Source of the DNA: Deltaproteobacteria bacterium | GTDB taxonomy: Bacteria > Desulfobacterota > Binatia > HRBIN30 > JACQVA1 | Length of the DNA stretch: 64,000 bases | Direction: 5' to 3' | NCBI GenBank assembly: GCA_016210005.1 | Contig: JACQVA010000012.1 | Location: forward strand, 88,039 to 152,038 | Shown here: positions 35,656 to 45,556 of the stretch, in pieces | How the letters are laid out: every line of letters begins with the position of its first letter | How positions within the stretch are numbered: position 1 is the first letter of the stretch | Translations under genes and position numbers: made by a program | The notes under the pieces: generated by a model | Seen by the model: only the letters and a program-made list of their open reading frames with translations | What the model was told of the DNA's origin: nothing | The model's database searches: none

Positions 35656-38121
35656 TCACACGCTGCGAATATCCCACACCCGGGCGGCGTACTCACGAAT
35701 GGTGCGGTCGCTGGAGAACTTCCCCATGCGGGCGACGTTCAGAATCGCCTTGTGCAGCCAGCGCTCGCGCTCGGTGAACTCCTGCGACACCCGCCGTTGC
35801 GCCTCGATGTAGGAAGTGAAATCCGCGATGTGGCAGTATTCGTCGCCGTCGAGCAGCAGCTCGGAAAGCCAGCGGAACAAACCCGGCTCCTTGGGGCAGA
35901 AGCGCTCAGAGCTGAACGCGTCCACCACCCGGCGCACGCGGGCGTCGCGCTCGTAGCTGGCGCGCGGCCGGCAGCCGCCGTTTTGGCGCAGGTGCGCGAT
36001 CTCCTCGGCGGTAAGACCGAAGATGAAGATGTTCTGCTCCCCGAGCTCGTCGCGCATCTCGATGTTGGCGCCGTCAAGCGTACCGATGGTCAGCGCGCCA
36101 TTGAGGGCGAATTTCATATTACCGGTGCCCGAGGCCTCGGTGCCCGCCATCGAGATCTGCTCACTGAGGTCGGCCGCCGGAATGATGCGTTCGGCCAGAG
36201 ACACGCGATAGTCCGGCACGAACACCACCGTCATCAGACCGCGCGCCCGCGGATCGTGATTGATGACGCGGGCGACGTTGTTGATCAGTTTGATGATCTG
36301 CTTGGCGGCCCAATAGCCGGGTGCCGCCTTGCCGGCGAAGATGTAAGTGCGCGGGACGAGCGGCGCGCGGCCATCTTCGACCAGGCACAAGTACTCGTGC
36401 ACGATCCCCATCACCGCCAAGAGCTGCCGCTTGTACTGGTGAATGCGCTTGGCGTGCACGTCGAAGAGCGAGTCGGGGTCGACGCAAACGCGGGCGCTGT
36501 GCTTGATCAGCTGCGCCAGCCGCTCCTTGTTGGCCTGCTTGATGGCCACGAAGCGCTGCTGAAAGACGGCGTCGGCCGCCACCGCTTCTAGCCCGCGCAA
36601 CTGCTCCAGGTCGGTCACCCAGCCATCACCGATTGTTTCGCTGATCAGCCCGGCCAGCGCCGGGTTGGCCTTGAGCAGCCAGCGCCGCTGGGTGACGCCG
36701 TTGGTCAGGTTGTGAAAGCGCTCGGGCCAGAGCCGATAGAAGTCGGGGACCAGCCTGGTTTTGACCAACTCCGAGTGCAGCGCGGAGACGCCATTGACCG
36801 AGTGGCTGCCGACGATCGCCAAGTGGGCCATCCGAACCTGCGCCGGCGGGTTGTCGTCGATGATCGACATCCGCTGCCAGCGCCCGCTGTCACCCGGCCA
36901 CAAGCGCGCCACCTGGCGGTGGAAGCGGTCGTTCACCTCACGGATGATTTGCATGTGACGCGGCAGCACGTGTTCTAACAGCGCCGCCGGCCAGCGCTCG
37001 AGCGCCTCCGGCAGCAGCGTGTGGTTGGTGTAGCCGAGGATTTCCTGCGTCATCGCCCAGGCCTGCTCCCAGCCCACGTCATCCTCATCCACCAGCATGC
37101 GCATCAACTCGGCCACGGCCAACGCCGGATGCGTGTCGTTGAGCTGGATGGCGATCTTCAGCGGCAGCTCCGCGATGACCGCGTGCCGGCGCCGATAGCG
37201 GCGGAAGATGTCGCGCATGGCGCAGGCAACGAAGAAGTACTCTTGCAACAAACGCAGCTCGCGCCCGGCCGGTACGTCGTCCGGCGGATAGAGGACCTTG
37301 GAAATGTTCTCCGAGACGATCTTCTGCTCGACGGCCTTGAGATAATCGCCGCCGTTGAAGATCTCCATGTCGAATTCGTTCGAGGTGCTGGCGGAGTAGA
37401 GCCGAAGCCAGTTCACCGTGTGACCGCCGTAGCCGACGATCGGCATGTCATGCGGCACACCGACCAGCACTTTCCAATCCAGCCACATGGGGTTGTAGTT
37501 GTTGCGGCGATCCTGTGCGTGGTCGATGCGCCCGTAGACCGGCACCACACAGGTGTCGGCCGGACGCGCGATCAACCACGGCGAGGACTCGGCGAACCAG
37601 TTGTCCGGCCGCTCGTGTTGGAACCCGCCGCGGATCTCCTGCTTGAACAGGCCGAACTCGTAGTTGATGCCGTAGCCGAACCCCGGCATCCCGAGCGTGG
37701 CAAGCGAATCCAGGAAACAGGCGGCCAGCCGTCCCAAGCCACCGTTGCCGAGCGCAGCATCGGGCTCGCACTCGCGCACCTCTTCGAGCTCGGTGCCGAG
37801 CGCGCGCAACACGTCCTCGCACAAATCGGCCATTCCCAGGTTGACCAGGTTATTGACCAGGGAGCGGCCCATGAGAAATTCGAGCGAAAGGTAGTACACC
37901 CGCTTCGCATCCGCCCGCTGATAGCGCGCCTCGGTTTCCAACAGGCCATCGATGAGCCGGTCGCGAACGGCGAGGGCGGTGGCCAGAAACAGGTCGTGTG
38001 CCGATAGGCCGCGGAGTTCTTTCGCCAGCGAGTAGCGAACGTGCTTGGCAATCGCCTCGTAGAGTTCGGGCCAGGCGCTCGCTCGCGTTGAAGCTATGCT
38101 CGTGTTCGCCCGCACCGTCAC
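35656..38121 (-). CDS. glgP: Glycogen phosphorylase
   Basis: 821 aa from a GTG. GT35: YYLSLEFLMGRSLVNNLVNLG, ALGNGGLGRLAACFLDSLAT, DPRARGLMTVVFVPDYRVSLAE, and EASGTGNMKFALNGALTIGT with the PLP lysine. It releases glucose-1-phosphate from glycogen. The C-terminal KFSSDRTIREYAARVW is also standard. It may be read through from the partner-switching operon 113 bases upstream. Confidence 0.96.
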   Translation of the reverse strand: MTVRANTSIASTRASAWPELYEAIAKHVRYSLAKELRGLSAHDLFLATALAVRDRLIDGLLETEARYQRADAKRVYYLSLEFLMGRSLVNNLVNLGMADLCEDVLRALGTELEEVRECEPDAALGNGGLGRLAACFLDSLATLGMPGFGYGINYEFGLFKQEIRGGFQHERPDNWFAESSPWLIARPADTCVVPVYGRIDHAQDRRNNYNPMWLDWKVLVGVPHDMPIVGYGGHTVNWLRLYSASTSNEFDMEIFNGGDYLKAVEQKIVSENISKVLYPPDDVPAGRELRLLQEYFFVACAMRDIFRRYRRRHAVIAELPLKIAIQLNDTHPALAVAELMRMLVDEDDVGWEQAWAMTQEILGYTNHTLLPEALERWPAALLEHVLPRHMQIIREVNDRFHRQVARLWPGDSGRWQRMSIIDDNPPAQVRMAHLAIVGSHSVNGVSALHSELVKTRLVPDFYRLWPERFHNLTNGVTQRRWLLKANPALAGLISETIGDGWVTDLEQLRGLEAVAADAVFQQRFVAIKQANKERLAQLIKHSARVCVDPDSLFDVHAKRIHQYKRQLLAVMGIVHEYLCLVEDGRAPLVPRTYIFAGKAAPGYWAAKQIIKLINNVARVINHDPRARGLMTVVFVPDYRVSLAERIIPAADLSEQISMAGTEASGTGNMKFALNGALTIGTLDGANIEMRDELGEQNIFIFGLTAEEIAHLRQNGGCRPRASYERDARVRRVVDAFSSERFCPKEPGLFRWLSELLLDGDEYCHIADFTSYIEAQRRVSQEFTERERWLHKAILNVARMGKFSSDRTIREYAARVWDIRSV

Positions 38122-38234
38122 CTACCAGAGTCGCGCCGACGCAACGGAGCAGGGCGCATGCCAGGCACGACTCGCGCCCGCGCGCTTTCCCTCACTCGCC
38201 TATAGTGTCACCCGATCGCCGAACGCCGGCGGAG

Positions 38235-38678
38235 TCACCGAATGCTGACACGGGTGGGGTCGAACGTCTTCACCAGCGTCAGTACGTTTTGGTCGCCCGC
38301 CCGCGCGTAGGACACCTGATCCATCAGCGACCGCATGATCATGAATCCGCGTCCCCCTTCGGTGGGCTCCTCCGCGCCCTCGCCGGCCGCTTCAGCCAGA
38401 TTGCTTGGCGACTGCTGCATGGTGCGGCCGCGGTCGCAGACCCGGCACACGACGCAACCGGCTTGCAGCTCGATGACGACCTCGACGCGATGACCGCTCT
38501 GGTTGCCGTACGCATGCTCGATGGCGTTGTTCACCGCTTCCACGACGGCAGCCTCGACCTCGCGGGCCTTGGCTGCGCCTAGCGGGCTAGCGCCACAGAT
38601 CGCCGCCACCGCCTGCCCGACCAGAAACACCGAGTCGAGTTGGCTGTCGATGGCCAGAGTGATGGTTCCCGTGCGCAT
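38235..38678 (-). CDS. Anti-sigma regulatory factor, serine kinase (RsbW/SpoIIAB-like)
   Basis: 147 aa from the ATG at 38678. GHKL ATPase: VEAAVVEAVNNAIEHAYG (N-box), CRVCDRGR (G1) and EGGRGFMIMRSLMD (G2). Such kinases phosphorylate an STAS partner and bind a sigma factor or other target. Its start lies 2 bases after the STAS stop (TGAGCATG), so the two are co-translated. Confidence 0.88.
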   Translation of the reverse strand: MRTGTITLAIDSQLDSVFLVGQAVAAICGASPLGAAKAREVEAAVVEAVNNAIEHAYGNQSGHRVEVVIELQAGCVVCRVCDRGRTMQQSPSNLAEAAGEGAEEPTEGGRGFMIMRSLMDQVSYARAGDQNVLTLVKTFDPTRVSIR

Positions 38679-38680
38679 GC

Positions 38681-39028
38681 TCACGCACTGCCGCGCGACA
38701 GTGCCGCCACGGCCTCGCGTTCGTCGGCGAAGATTTCGAACACCTTGTCCAGGCGCGTCAGCTTGAACATGCTCATGACGGTTTCGCGCGCGCCGCAAAT
38801 GGCCAGCTCGCCACTGTCACCCAGCTGTTTGCGGATGGCGACGAGGGCACCCAGCCCGCTGCTGTCGATGAACTCCACATCGTGCACGTCCAAGACCAGG
38901 CGGTGATGCCCGGCCGCAACCAGCTCCGCCAGCTGCGCCCGAAAGCCGCCGGCCAAGCGCGCGTCGAGTCGCTTGTCCACCGGCCGGACCACGAGAACCT
39001 CCCCCTCGCTCCGTTGTTCCAGTTCCAT
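38681..39028 (-). CDS. STAS-domain anti-anti-sigma factor (RsbV/SpoIIAA-like)
   Basis: 115 aa. LVLDVHDVEFIDSSGLGALVAIRKQL carries the phosphorylatable Ser (DSSG). It is the switch protein between the kinase at 38235 and the phosphatase at 39064: when dephosphorylated it sequesters the kinase. No sigma factor gene is in the window. Confidence 0.9.
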   Translation of the reverse strand: MELEQRSEGEVLVVRPVDKRLDARLAGGFRAQLAELVAAGHHRLVLDVHDVEFIDSSGLGALVAIRKQLGDSGELAICGARETVMSMFKLTRLDKVFEIFADEREAVAALSRGSA

Positions 39029-39063
39029 ATCGCGCTCTCTACCTCATCCGCGGGCGTGCGCCG

Positions 39064-40317
39064 TCAACCCTCCGCCGCGCCCTGCCCTTCGAATTCAACT
39101 ACTAGCATAGTGACATCATCCTGGAGCGGCCGGCCAGCGCCGAACTCCAGCAGCGATTCCATCACGCGATCGCAGACGCCGTCCAGCGCCTGCGCCCGCG
39201 ACGCCGCCAGCACTCGCTGCAAGCGTTCCGCACCGAACAACTCGCCCGCGGGGTCGGCGCGCTCGGCGATGCCGTCGCTGCAAAGGAACAGTCGATCCCC
39301 GGCGCCGAGCTTCACCTGCTCCTGCTCGAAGGCAATCGGGGCACCGATGCCGATGATCGTACCGCCCGCTGGCAGCACCTCGAACTCGCCGCCGGCACGC
39401 AACAGCAGCGGCGGTGGGTGGCCGGCGGCGCTGTAGGTCAGCCGCCCATCGACACAATCCAGCAGCGCATAGCACATGGTGACATAGCGACCGAAGCGCT
39501 CGATTGGATACTCGCGTTCGAGCAGCTGCAAGACCTCAGCCGGCAGCCGCGGCGCTGGCGGCCGGCCCGGCGCCACCAGCAAGCCAGCGCTCAGCGACAG
39601 GCTTTGCGACAACGACACGGTCACCATCGCCGCCGGGACGCCGTGGCCGCTGACATCGATGACGTAGAGCGCCAGATGCCGCGAGTCCAGCGGCACGAGA
39701 TTAAAGATATCGCCACCGACTTCTCCGCAAGGCGCAAAGCGCCAAGCTACGCGCACACCGGCGATCGCCGGCGGCGCTGCCGGTATCAAGCTGCTCTGGA
39801 TCACCGCGGCCGCGCGTAGATCCTCATCCAGCCGCGCTTGCTTGTCGCGCAGCTCCTGGTTGATCGCCAGCAACTCACGCGTGAGCCGCCGAAGCTGCAG
39901 CTGTGCGCGGACGCGCGCCAACACCTCGCCCCGGTCGAACGGTTTGGTGACGTAATCGACCGCCCCGAGCTCCAATCCTTTGATCTTGTCGGCCGGCTCG
40001 GACAGCGACGAGAGGAAGATGATCGGGATCTGGGCACTGGCCGGATGGCGCTTGAGCTCGGCACAGACCTCATAGCCATCCTTCAGCGGCATCACGATAT
40101 CGAGCAGGACGAGATCAGGGGATGTCTCGAGTGCCAGCGCGGCTGCTTCCTCGCCATCCTTGGCGCTCAACACCTTACAGCCCTCTCGTTGAAGAATGCG
40201 GGCCATCACCCGGCGACTGACGCCGTCGTCATCGGCGACCAGCACCAGCGGCGGGCGATCACTGCCGGCATCGCGCACGACCGGCGCCGAGCGACTGCTC
40301 CGGGAACGCACCATCAT
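39064..40317 (-). CDS. PP2C/SpoIIE-type phosphatase with N-terminal receiver (RsbU-like)
   Basis: 417 aa from the ATG at 40317 (a TTG 11 codons upstream is also in frame). Receiver: VLVADDDGVSRRV, phospho-Asp in LVLLDIVMPLKDG, Lys in DYVTKPFDRGE. A coiled link with the AAAVIQSSLIP helix precedes the phosphatase: CGEVGGDIFN, YVIDVSGHGVPAAMV, CSDGIAE and QDDVTMLVV metal sites. Phosphorylation of the receiver should control removal of phosphate from the STAS protein. First gene of the three-gene operon. Confidence 0.9.
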   Translation of the reverse strand: MMVRSRSSRSAPVVRDAGSDRPPLVLVADDDGVSRRVMARILQREGCKVLSAKDGEEAAALALETSPDLVLLDIVMPLKDGYEVCAELKRHPASAQIPIIFLSSLSEPADKIKGLELGAVDYVTKPFDRGEVLARVRAQLQLRRLTRELLAINQELRDKQARLDEDLRAAAVIQSSLIPAAPPAIAGVRVAWRFAPCGEVGGDIFNLVPLDSRHLALYVIDVSGHGVPAAMVTVSLSQSLSLSAGLLVAPGRPPAPRLPAEVLQLLEREYPIERFGRYVTMCYALLDCVDGRLTYSAAGHPPPLLLRAGGEFEVLPAGGTIIGIGAPIAFEQEQVKLGAGDRLFLCSDGIAERADPAGELFGAERLQRVLAASRAQALDGVCDRVMESLLEFGAGRPLQDDVTMLVVEFEGQGAAEG

Positions 40318-40507
40318 GTCTATGTAGCCTTGCAGCCAGTCCAGTTGCAAAGCCGGGAGAGCGATGCCCCGCGCCTGCGAGGTGCACCCTTCAGGGTGAA
40401 ATCCGGTGAGTTATCGAACGCTCGGGAAGACGGAGGCAGCGAGTGCCAGGCCGGAGGGCGGAGTCGCGGAGTCGCCGCGGCCAGCCGGCAGCCGGGATCA
40501 CTCCCGG

Positions 40508-42295
40508 TTAGAACTGTGCCCAGAAGGGTGTGGGCTCGCTGTCGCTGTCGGTGACCTGCACGTGACGGGCTTCGAGCAAGGAGCCTTCGACTCGCCGCAG
40601 CTCGGCGAGATCGACGTTGTAAGTCACCAGCGCCTGGATCTCGGTGGCGCGGGCGATGGTGAGCCGGTCTTGGAAATCAAGCAGGTCCTTGGTGGTGGCC
40701 AGGCCGACGTCGTAGCGCGCCTTCTGGTTGCGCAGGTTCTCTTCCGCCAGTTCGCGGGCGATGCGGGTAGCCTCGATGCTCTTGATGTCGGTTTCGAGGT
40801 TGCTGACGGCACGCTTGACCTCCAGCGTCACGTTCTCTTGCAGCTGCTGAAGCGACAGCCGGGCTTGCTCCACGCTCACCCGCACGGCGGCGTAATCGGC
40901 GCGCGCCTGCGCGTTACTGAGCGGCACTTCGAGTGTCAGACCGGCGGAGTAAGAGTAGTAGCGGCCGTCGATGAGCCCGTTATAGGTCTCGCCGTAGGCC
41001 CCGGTAAAGGGATTCTGCGGCTTGGGCTGGCCGGTCAAGGCGTCGATCTTGCGCCCCTTACCCGACAGCCCGGTGGTGCCGAAGGAGCCGAGGGCGTTGA
41101 GGCGGGGAAGCAACTGGTTCTCAGCCAGCTTGAGCTGCATGCCGGCGCCTTGCACCGCCAGCTTGGCGGCGGCCAACTCGGGGCGTCGCTCCAAAGCGGT
41201 GGCCAGGCTGCGTTCGAGATCGACGCTGTAGGGTTCCACCGCCGGGGCATCGGCGGGCTCGACCACCAGCAACGACTCGGCCGAATCGGGGCTGGCATTG
41301 ATCAGGGCGCGCAAGGCGTCACGCGCATTGATGCGGGCGCTGCGGGCTTGAATCAAATTGGTCTCGCGCCGCGCCACCTCGGCCTGGGCTTCCAGCACCG
41401 CCGTACGCGGCGCCGCTCCGACATTGAATCGGCCTTCGTTCTGGCGCTGCAACTCCTTGGCCAGCGCCAGGCCCTGCTCCTGCACCGTGACGTTGTGATT
41501 AGCTTGCACCAGAGCCCAGTAGGCTTGTTCGACGGTTTTCACCGTGGTGGCGAGCGTGGCCTCGTACTGCTTGAGCGCGCTTTGCGACTCGGTGCGCGCG
41601 ATCCGCACTTGCAGGGTGGTGAAGCGCAGGCCGAAGTCGCGCAGCATCGGCTGCGCCAGCTGCAGCGTCAGGTCGGAGCGGTACTGCGGCACGAAGTCGG
41701 TCATGAACGCGCTGCTGTTGTTCATCCGGTTGGTCCGCAGCATGAGCGAGACCTGGGCGCCGCTGCGCAGCAGCTTGCGGAGGCCGAGGTCGCCGGTGAG
41801 GTTGATCGACTCGCTGCGACCCTTGGTCGCGGTCAGGCCTTGCAGGGCGCTGCCGGCGGGCTGTTCGCTGCGGTCGGTGGTGAGGTCGGCGAAGACCGAG
41901 GGATCAAAGATGGAATAGGCGCGACGCACCTGGGTGCGGGCACCGAGCGGGCCCAGGCGCGAGATTTCGAGGCCGGTGTTGTGGGCCAGCGCCAGCGCCA
42001 CGCAATCGGCGAGGGTCAACGCCTGGGGTGCGCTCAGCTCGCGCAAGCGACCGTAGCGCGAGGTGTCGCTGACGAAGCGCTCGATCCCGGGCGGCACGTC
42101 GGCGCTGCCCCACTGGCTGGCCAAGGCCGCCGCGTAGTCGGGGATGTCGTCGAGCAGCCGCAGCTGCGCCGGCGCCGAGAGGGCAGCGCTGGCAAGCGCC
42201 GCCGGCGCGTTCGACGCCGTCTGTGCCGGCTCAGCCGCGGCAATACCGCCGCCGATCACGACGCCACTGAGAAGTATCAAGAGCCGCAAGCCCAT
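40508..42295 (-). CDS. TolC-family outer-membrane efflux channel
   Basis: 595 aa from an ATG at 42295 with GGTGAG just upstream (an ATG at 42310 is possible). A signal peptide is followed by LTLADCVALALAHNTGLEISR and two long coiled halves (residues about 225-330 and 430-560) with conserved NVTVQEQGLALAKELQ and LRNQKARYDVGLATTKDLLDFQ, the duplicated TolC pattern. It forms the outer-membrane exit for the RND pump encoded upstream. Confidence 0.93.
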   Translation of the reverse strand: MGLRLLILLSGVVIGGGIAAAEPAQTASNAPAALASAALSAPAQLRLLDDIPDYAAALASQWGSADVPPGIERFVSDTSRYGRLRELSAPQALTLADCVALALAHNTGLEISRLGPLGARTQVRRAYSIFDPSVFADLTTDRSEQPAGSALQGLTATKGRSESINLTGDLGLRKLLRSGAQVSLMLRTNRMNNSSAFMTDFVPQYRSDLTLQLAQPMLRDFGLRFTTLQVRIARTESQSALKQYEATLATTVKTVEQAYWALVQANHNVTVQEQGLALAKELQRQNEGRFNVGAAPRTAVLEAQAEVARRETNLIQARSARINARDALRALINASPDSAESLLVVEPADAPAVEPYSVDLERSLATALERRPELAAAKLAVQGAGMQLKLAENQLLPRLNALGSFGTTGLSGKGRKIDALTGQPKPQNPFTGAYGETYNGLIDGRYYSYSAGLTLEVPLSNAQARADYAAVRVSVEQARLSLQQLQENVTLEVKRAVSNLETDIKSIEATRIARELAEENLRNQKARYDVGLATTKDLLDFQDRLTIARATEIQALVTYNVDLAELRRVEGSLLEARHVQVTDSDSEPTPFWAQF

Positions 42296-42343
42296 ACGCT
42301 CACCCCACATTGCCGCTGCCTGTAGCATGCCGCCCGCGTCCGG

Positions 42344-45300
42344 TCACGCCTGCTTGCGCCCGTTGGCCAGCACGGGCAGCCGCGCCGCCAGCCCGCGCAG
42401 CCCGGCGGCCAGCCGCGCCACCGGCTGCCAGCGTCCGAGATCGTCCAACAACGAGTAGGCCACCGGCGTCAGCAGCAGCGTCAGCAGCAAGCACAGCGCC
42501 TGACCGCCGATGATCACCTTGGCCATCGAGGCGCGTGTGCCCGAGCCCGGCCCGCGTCCCAAGGCGATCGGAATCATGCCCGCCACCAGCATGACCGTGG
42601 TCATCAAGATCGGCCGCAGCCGCACGTGGTTGGCTTGCAGGATCGCCGCCTCGCGCGCCAGGCCCTGCGCCCGCAAGGTGTTGGTATAATCAATCTGCAG
42701 GATGCCGTTCTTCTTGACGATGCCGAAGAGCATGAACAAGCCGAGAATGCTGTACATGTTCAGCGTATCCCCGAGTACCAGCAGTGAGACCAGCGCGAAC
42801 GGGATCGACAGCGGCAGCGCCAGCAGGATCGTGATCGGGTGCAGAAAGCTCTCGAACTGCGCCGCCAGAATCATGTACATGAAGATCAAACTGAGGGCGA
42901 AAGCGATGATGAAGTTGGTGCCGGTCTCCGCCAGCGCCTTGGCCCGCCCGGAGAACTTTGCCCGGTAGGTCGCCGGCATCTCCAACCCGGCGATGAGCTG
43001 GTCGATGCGCTCGGTGGCGGTGCTCAGAGCGATGCCGTCGAGGTTGGCTACCAGCGTCACTTTGCGCTGGCGGTTGAAATGGTCGATCTCGGCCGGGCCG
43101 CGCTCTTCGCTCCAACTCGCCAGGTTGGCCAGCCGGATCAGCTCACCGCGCGGAGTAGCGACCATGAGATCGCCGAGGGCACGCGGGTCGGACCGGTCCG
43201 CCAGCTCGGCGCGCAGCCAGACGTCGTACTGGTCCTGCTCTTCCTTGAACTTGGTGACCGGCTCGCCGCCGACCAGCGTTTGCAGCGTGGCGGCGATGTC
43301 CTGCACCTTGATGCCGAACTCGGAAGCCTTGGGCCGTGAGATCTGCACCCGCAGCTCGGGCTGGCGCACCGACAGCGTGGTGTCGACATCGACGATGCCG
43401 CGGGTGCTGCGCATGCCGGCCATGATCTTCTCGGAATACTCCGCCAGCTTCTCGATGCTCGGGCCGCTGAGGTCGAGCTCGATCTCGGTCTGCCGCTGGC
43501 CGCCACCGACGAAGAGGTTGATGTTCTGCACACTGGCGCGCAAGTCGGGAAAATCCGCCAGCACTTCGCGCGCCTGCTTCATGACCGCGAGCTGGGAGAA
43601 GGGGCGTTCCTCCAGTTCGCTCAAGCGCACGTACACGGTGCCTTGCGTCACCGGCCCCGAGCCGGCTTTCAAGCGGCCGCTGGCGTCGCCGATGGTGGTC
43701 AACAGGTGGCGCACCGCCGGCAGTTGCTGCAAGCGCGCTTCCAACTCGGCGAACACCTGGCTGGTGCGGCTGAGGCTGTAGCCCTCCGGGGTTTGGATGA
43801 CGACCTCGAACTCGCTCTGGTCATCCTGCGGCAGGAAGTCCTTTCCGAGACCGCGAAACAGCGGCACCGAGGTGTAGACGGTGACGATCGAGAGGGCGAT
43901 GATGACCCAGCGATGGTGCAGCGACCAGCGCAGGATCGCGCCGTAGCCGCGAGCGATGGCGGCGTAGGCGCCGCGCTGGCGCGAGTGGCGGCCGCGCGTC
44001 ACCCGCAGAAAGCGCGAGCACAGCATCGGGGTGAGGGTGAAAGAGATCAGCAGCGACACCATGATGGCGCAGGCCACCGTAATCCCGTAGCTGTGCAAGA
44101 AGCGGCCGGCGCGGCCGGACATGAAGGCCACCGGCAGGAAGATAACTACGAGTGATAACGTGGTGGCCATCACCGCCAGGCTGATTTCCTTGGTCGCGGC
44201 CGAGGCCGCATCGAGGGCGCTGGCACCGCGCTCTTCCATGTGGCGGAAGATGTTCTCCAGCACCACCACCGCGTCGTCGATCACCACGCCGGTGGCCAGC
44301 ACCAAGCCCAGCATGGTGAGGTTGTTGATGGTGAAGCCGAGGGCACGCATGAGCGTGAAGGTGGAGATGATCGAGGCCGGGATGGCGACCGCGGCAATCA
44401 GCGTCGCCCGCAGGTTGGCGATGAACAGCATCACCGTCAGGCTGACCAGCACCGCGGCCAGCACCAGGTGGAACTGGACCTCGTCGATCGAGCGCTTGAT
44501 GAAGCGGGAGTGATCGCGGATGACCTCGAGTTGAATGTCGCGCGGCAGCACTTGGGCCAGCTGATCGAGCCGGCGCTTGACGGTGTCGATCACCTCCACC
44601 GTATTGGTGCCGGACTGCTTGCGCAGCAGCAGGTTAACCGCCACCCGGCCGTCGAGGCGCGCCCGGCTGCGCGGCTCGACGAAGCTGTCGGTCACCGTCC
44701 CTACGTCACCGATGGTGAGGGGCCGGCCGTGGACGTTGCCGACGATGAGCTTGGTAAAATCGGCCACCGAGCCGATGCGCCCCATGGTGCGCAGCACCAA
44801 CTCCTTCGGCCCTTGGTCGACGCGGCCGCCGGGAACCTCGAGGTTCTGCGCCCGCAGCGCCGCCTTGATCTGCTGCACCGACAAGTTGTAGGCGGCCAGC
44901 TTGCCGGTATCGACGCTGACATTGATGGCGCGATCGAGGCCGCCGGTGAGGATCACCGAGCCGACGCCGCGCAAGGTCTCGACGTCTTCTTTCACCAGCT
45001 TGCGGGCGATCTCGGTGACCTCGCGCAGGTCGCGGTCGCCGGAGACGGCAATGCTCAGAATCGGCGAGGACTCGACGTCGAACTTATCGACCACCGGCGT
45101 GTCGGTGCCTTCCGGCAGCTGCGAGATCACCGCCGCCACCTTGTCACGCACGTCTTGTGCGGCGGCTTCGCGGTTGCGTTCGAGCACGAACATGACGACG
45201 ATGAACGAGAGCCCCTCTTTGGTCACCGAGCGCAGTTCGTCGATGCCTTCGATGGTGTTGACCGCTTCTTCCAGCGGCTTGGTGATGCCGCTCTCCACTT

Positions 45301-45472
45301 CCTCGACACTGGCGCCCTGCAAGGTCGTGGTGACGGTGACGATGGGGAAGTCGATGTTGGGAAACAAATCAACCGCCAGCTGGCGGTAGGAGAACAGCCC
45401 GAGCACCACCAAGAAGGCGATCATCATGGTGGCGAAGACGGGCCGGCGAATGCAAAGGTCGGCGAGGCGCAT
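42344..45472 (-). CDS. RND efflux pump inner-membrane permease (HAE1/MdtB-like)
   Basis: 1042 aa, a full-length AcrB-type protein. N-terminal helix LADLCIRRPVFATMMIAFLVVLG, porter domain with EEVESGITKPLEEAVNTIEGI, GVVIDDAVVVLENIFRHME (helix 4 proton-relay Asp pair), and C-terminal FGIVKKNGILQIDYTN. It drives export of hydrophobic compounds by proton motive force. It lies in the order regulator, adaptor, pump, channel. Confidence 0.96.
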   Translation of the reverse strand: MRLADLCIRRPVFATMMIAFLVVLGLFSYRQLAVDLFPNIDFPIVTVTTTLQGASVEEVESGITKPLEEAVNTIEGIDELRSVTKEGLSFIVVMFVLERNREAAAQDVRDKVAAVISQLPEGTDTPVVDKFDVESSPILSIAVSGDRDLREVTEIARKLVKEDVETLRGVGSVILTGGLDRAINVSVDTGKLAAYNLSVQQIKAALRAQNLEVPGGRVDQGPKELVLRTMGRIGSVADFTKLIVGNVHGRPLTIGDVGTVTDSFVEPRSRARLDGRVAVNLLLRKQSGTNTVEVIDTVKRRLDQLAQVLPRDIQLEVIRDHSRFIKRSIDEVQFHLVLAAVLVSLTVMLFIANLRATLIAAVAIPASIISTFTLMRALGFTINNLTMLGLVLATGVVIDDAVVVLENIFRHMEERGASALDAASAATKEISLAVMATTLSLVVIFLPVAFMSGRAGRFLHSYGITVACAIMVSLLISFTLTPMLCSRFLRVTRGRHSRQRGAYAAIARGYGAILRWSLHHRWVIIALSIVTVYTSVPLFRGLGKDFLPQDDQSEFEVVIQTPEGYSLSRTSQVFAELEARLQQLPAVRHLLTTIGDASGRLKAGSGPVTQGTVYVRLSELEERPFSQLAVMKQAREVLADFPDLRASVQNINLFVGGGQRQTEIELDLSGPSIEKLAEYSEKIMAGMRSTRGIVDVDTTLSVRQPELRVQISRPKASEFGIKVQDIAATLQTLVGGEPVTKFKEEQDQYDVWLRAELADRSDPRALGDLMVATPRGELIRLANLASWSEERGPAEIDHFNRQRKVTLVANLDGIALSTATERIDQLIAGLEMPATYRAKFSGRAKALAETGTNFIIAFALSLIFMYMILAAQFESFLHPITILLALPLSIPFALVSLLVLGDTLNMYSILGLFMLFGIVKKNGILQIDYTNTLRAQGLAREAAILQANHVRLRPILMTTVMLVAGMIPIALGRGPGSGTRASMAKVIIGGQALCLLLTLLLTPVAYSLLDDLGRWQPVARLAAGLRGLAARLPVLANGRKQA

Positions 45473-45556
45473 GGTAGGGGCTGGGCTACTCGAGTCGGCG
45501 TTGGCGCTTGCTGGGTCCGCCAGCCGGGCGCGCGACCGGTGATTGGCACCGGCGCA

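Noticed and set aside
40406..42325. Long plus-strand frame of 639 codons opposite the TolC gene
   Set aside because: It is the antisense shadow of a clear TolC-family protein; the composition (His/Gln/Gly-rich, no domains) is typical of such frames in GC-rich DNA.
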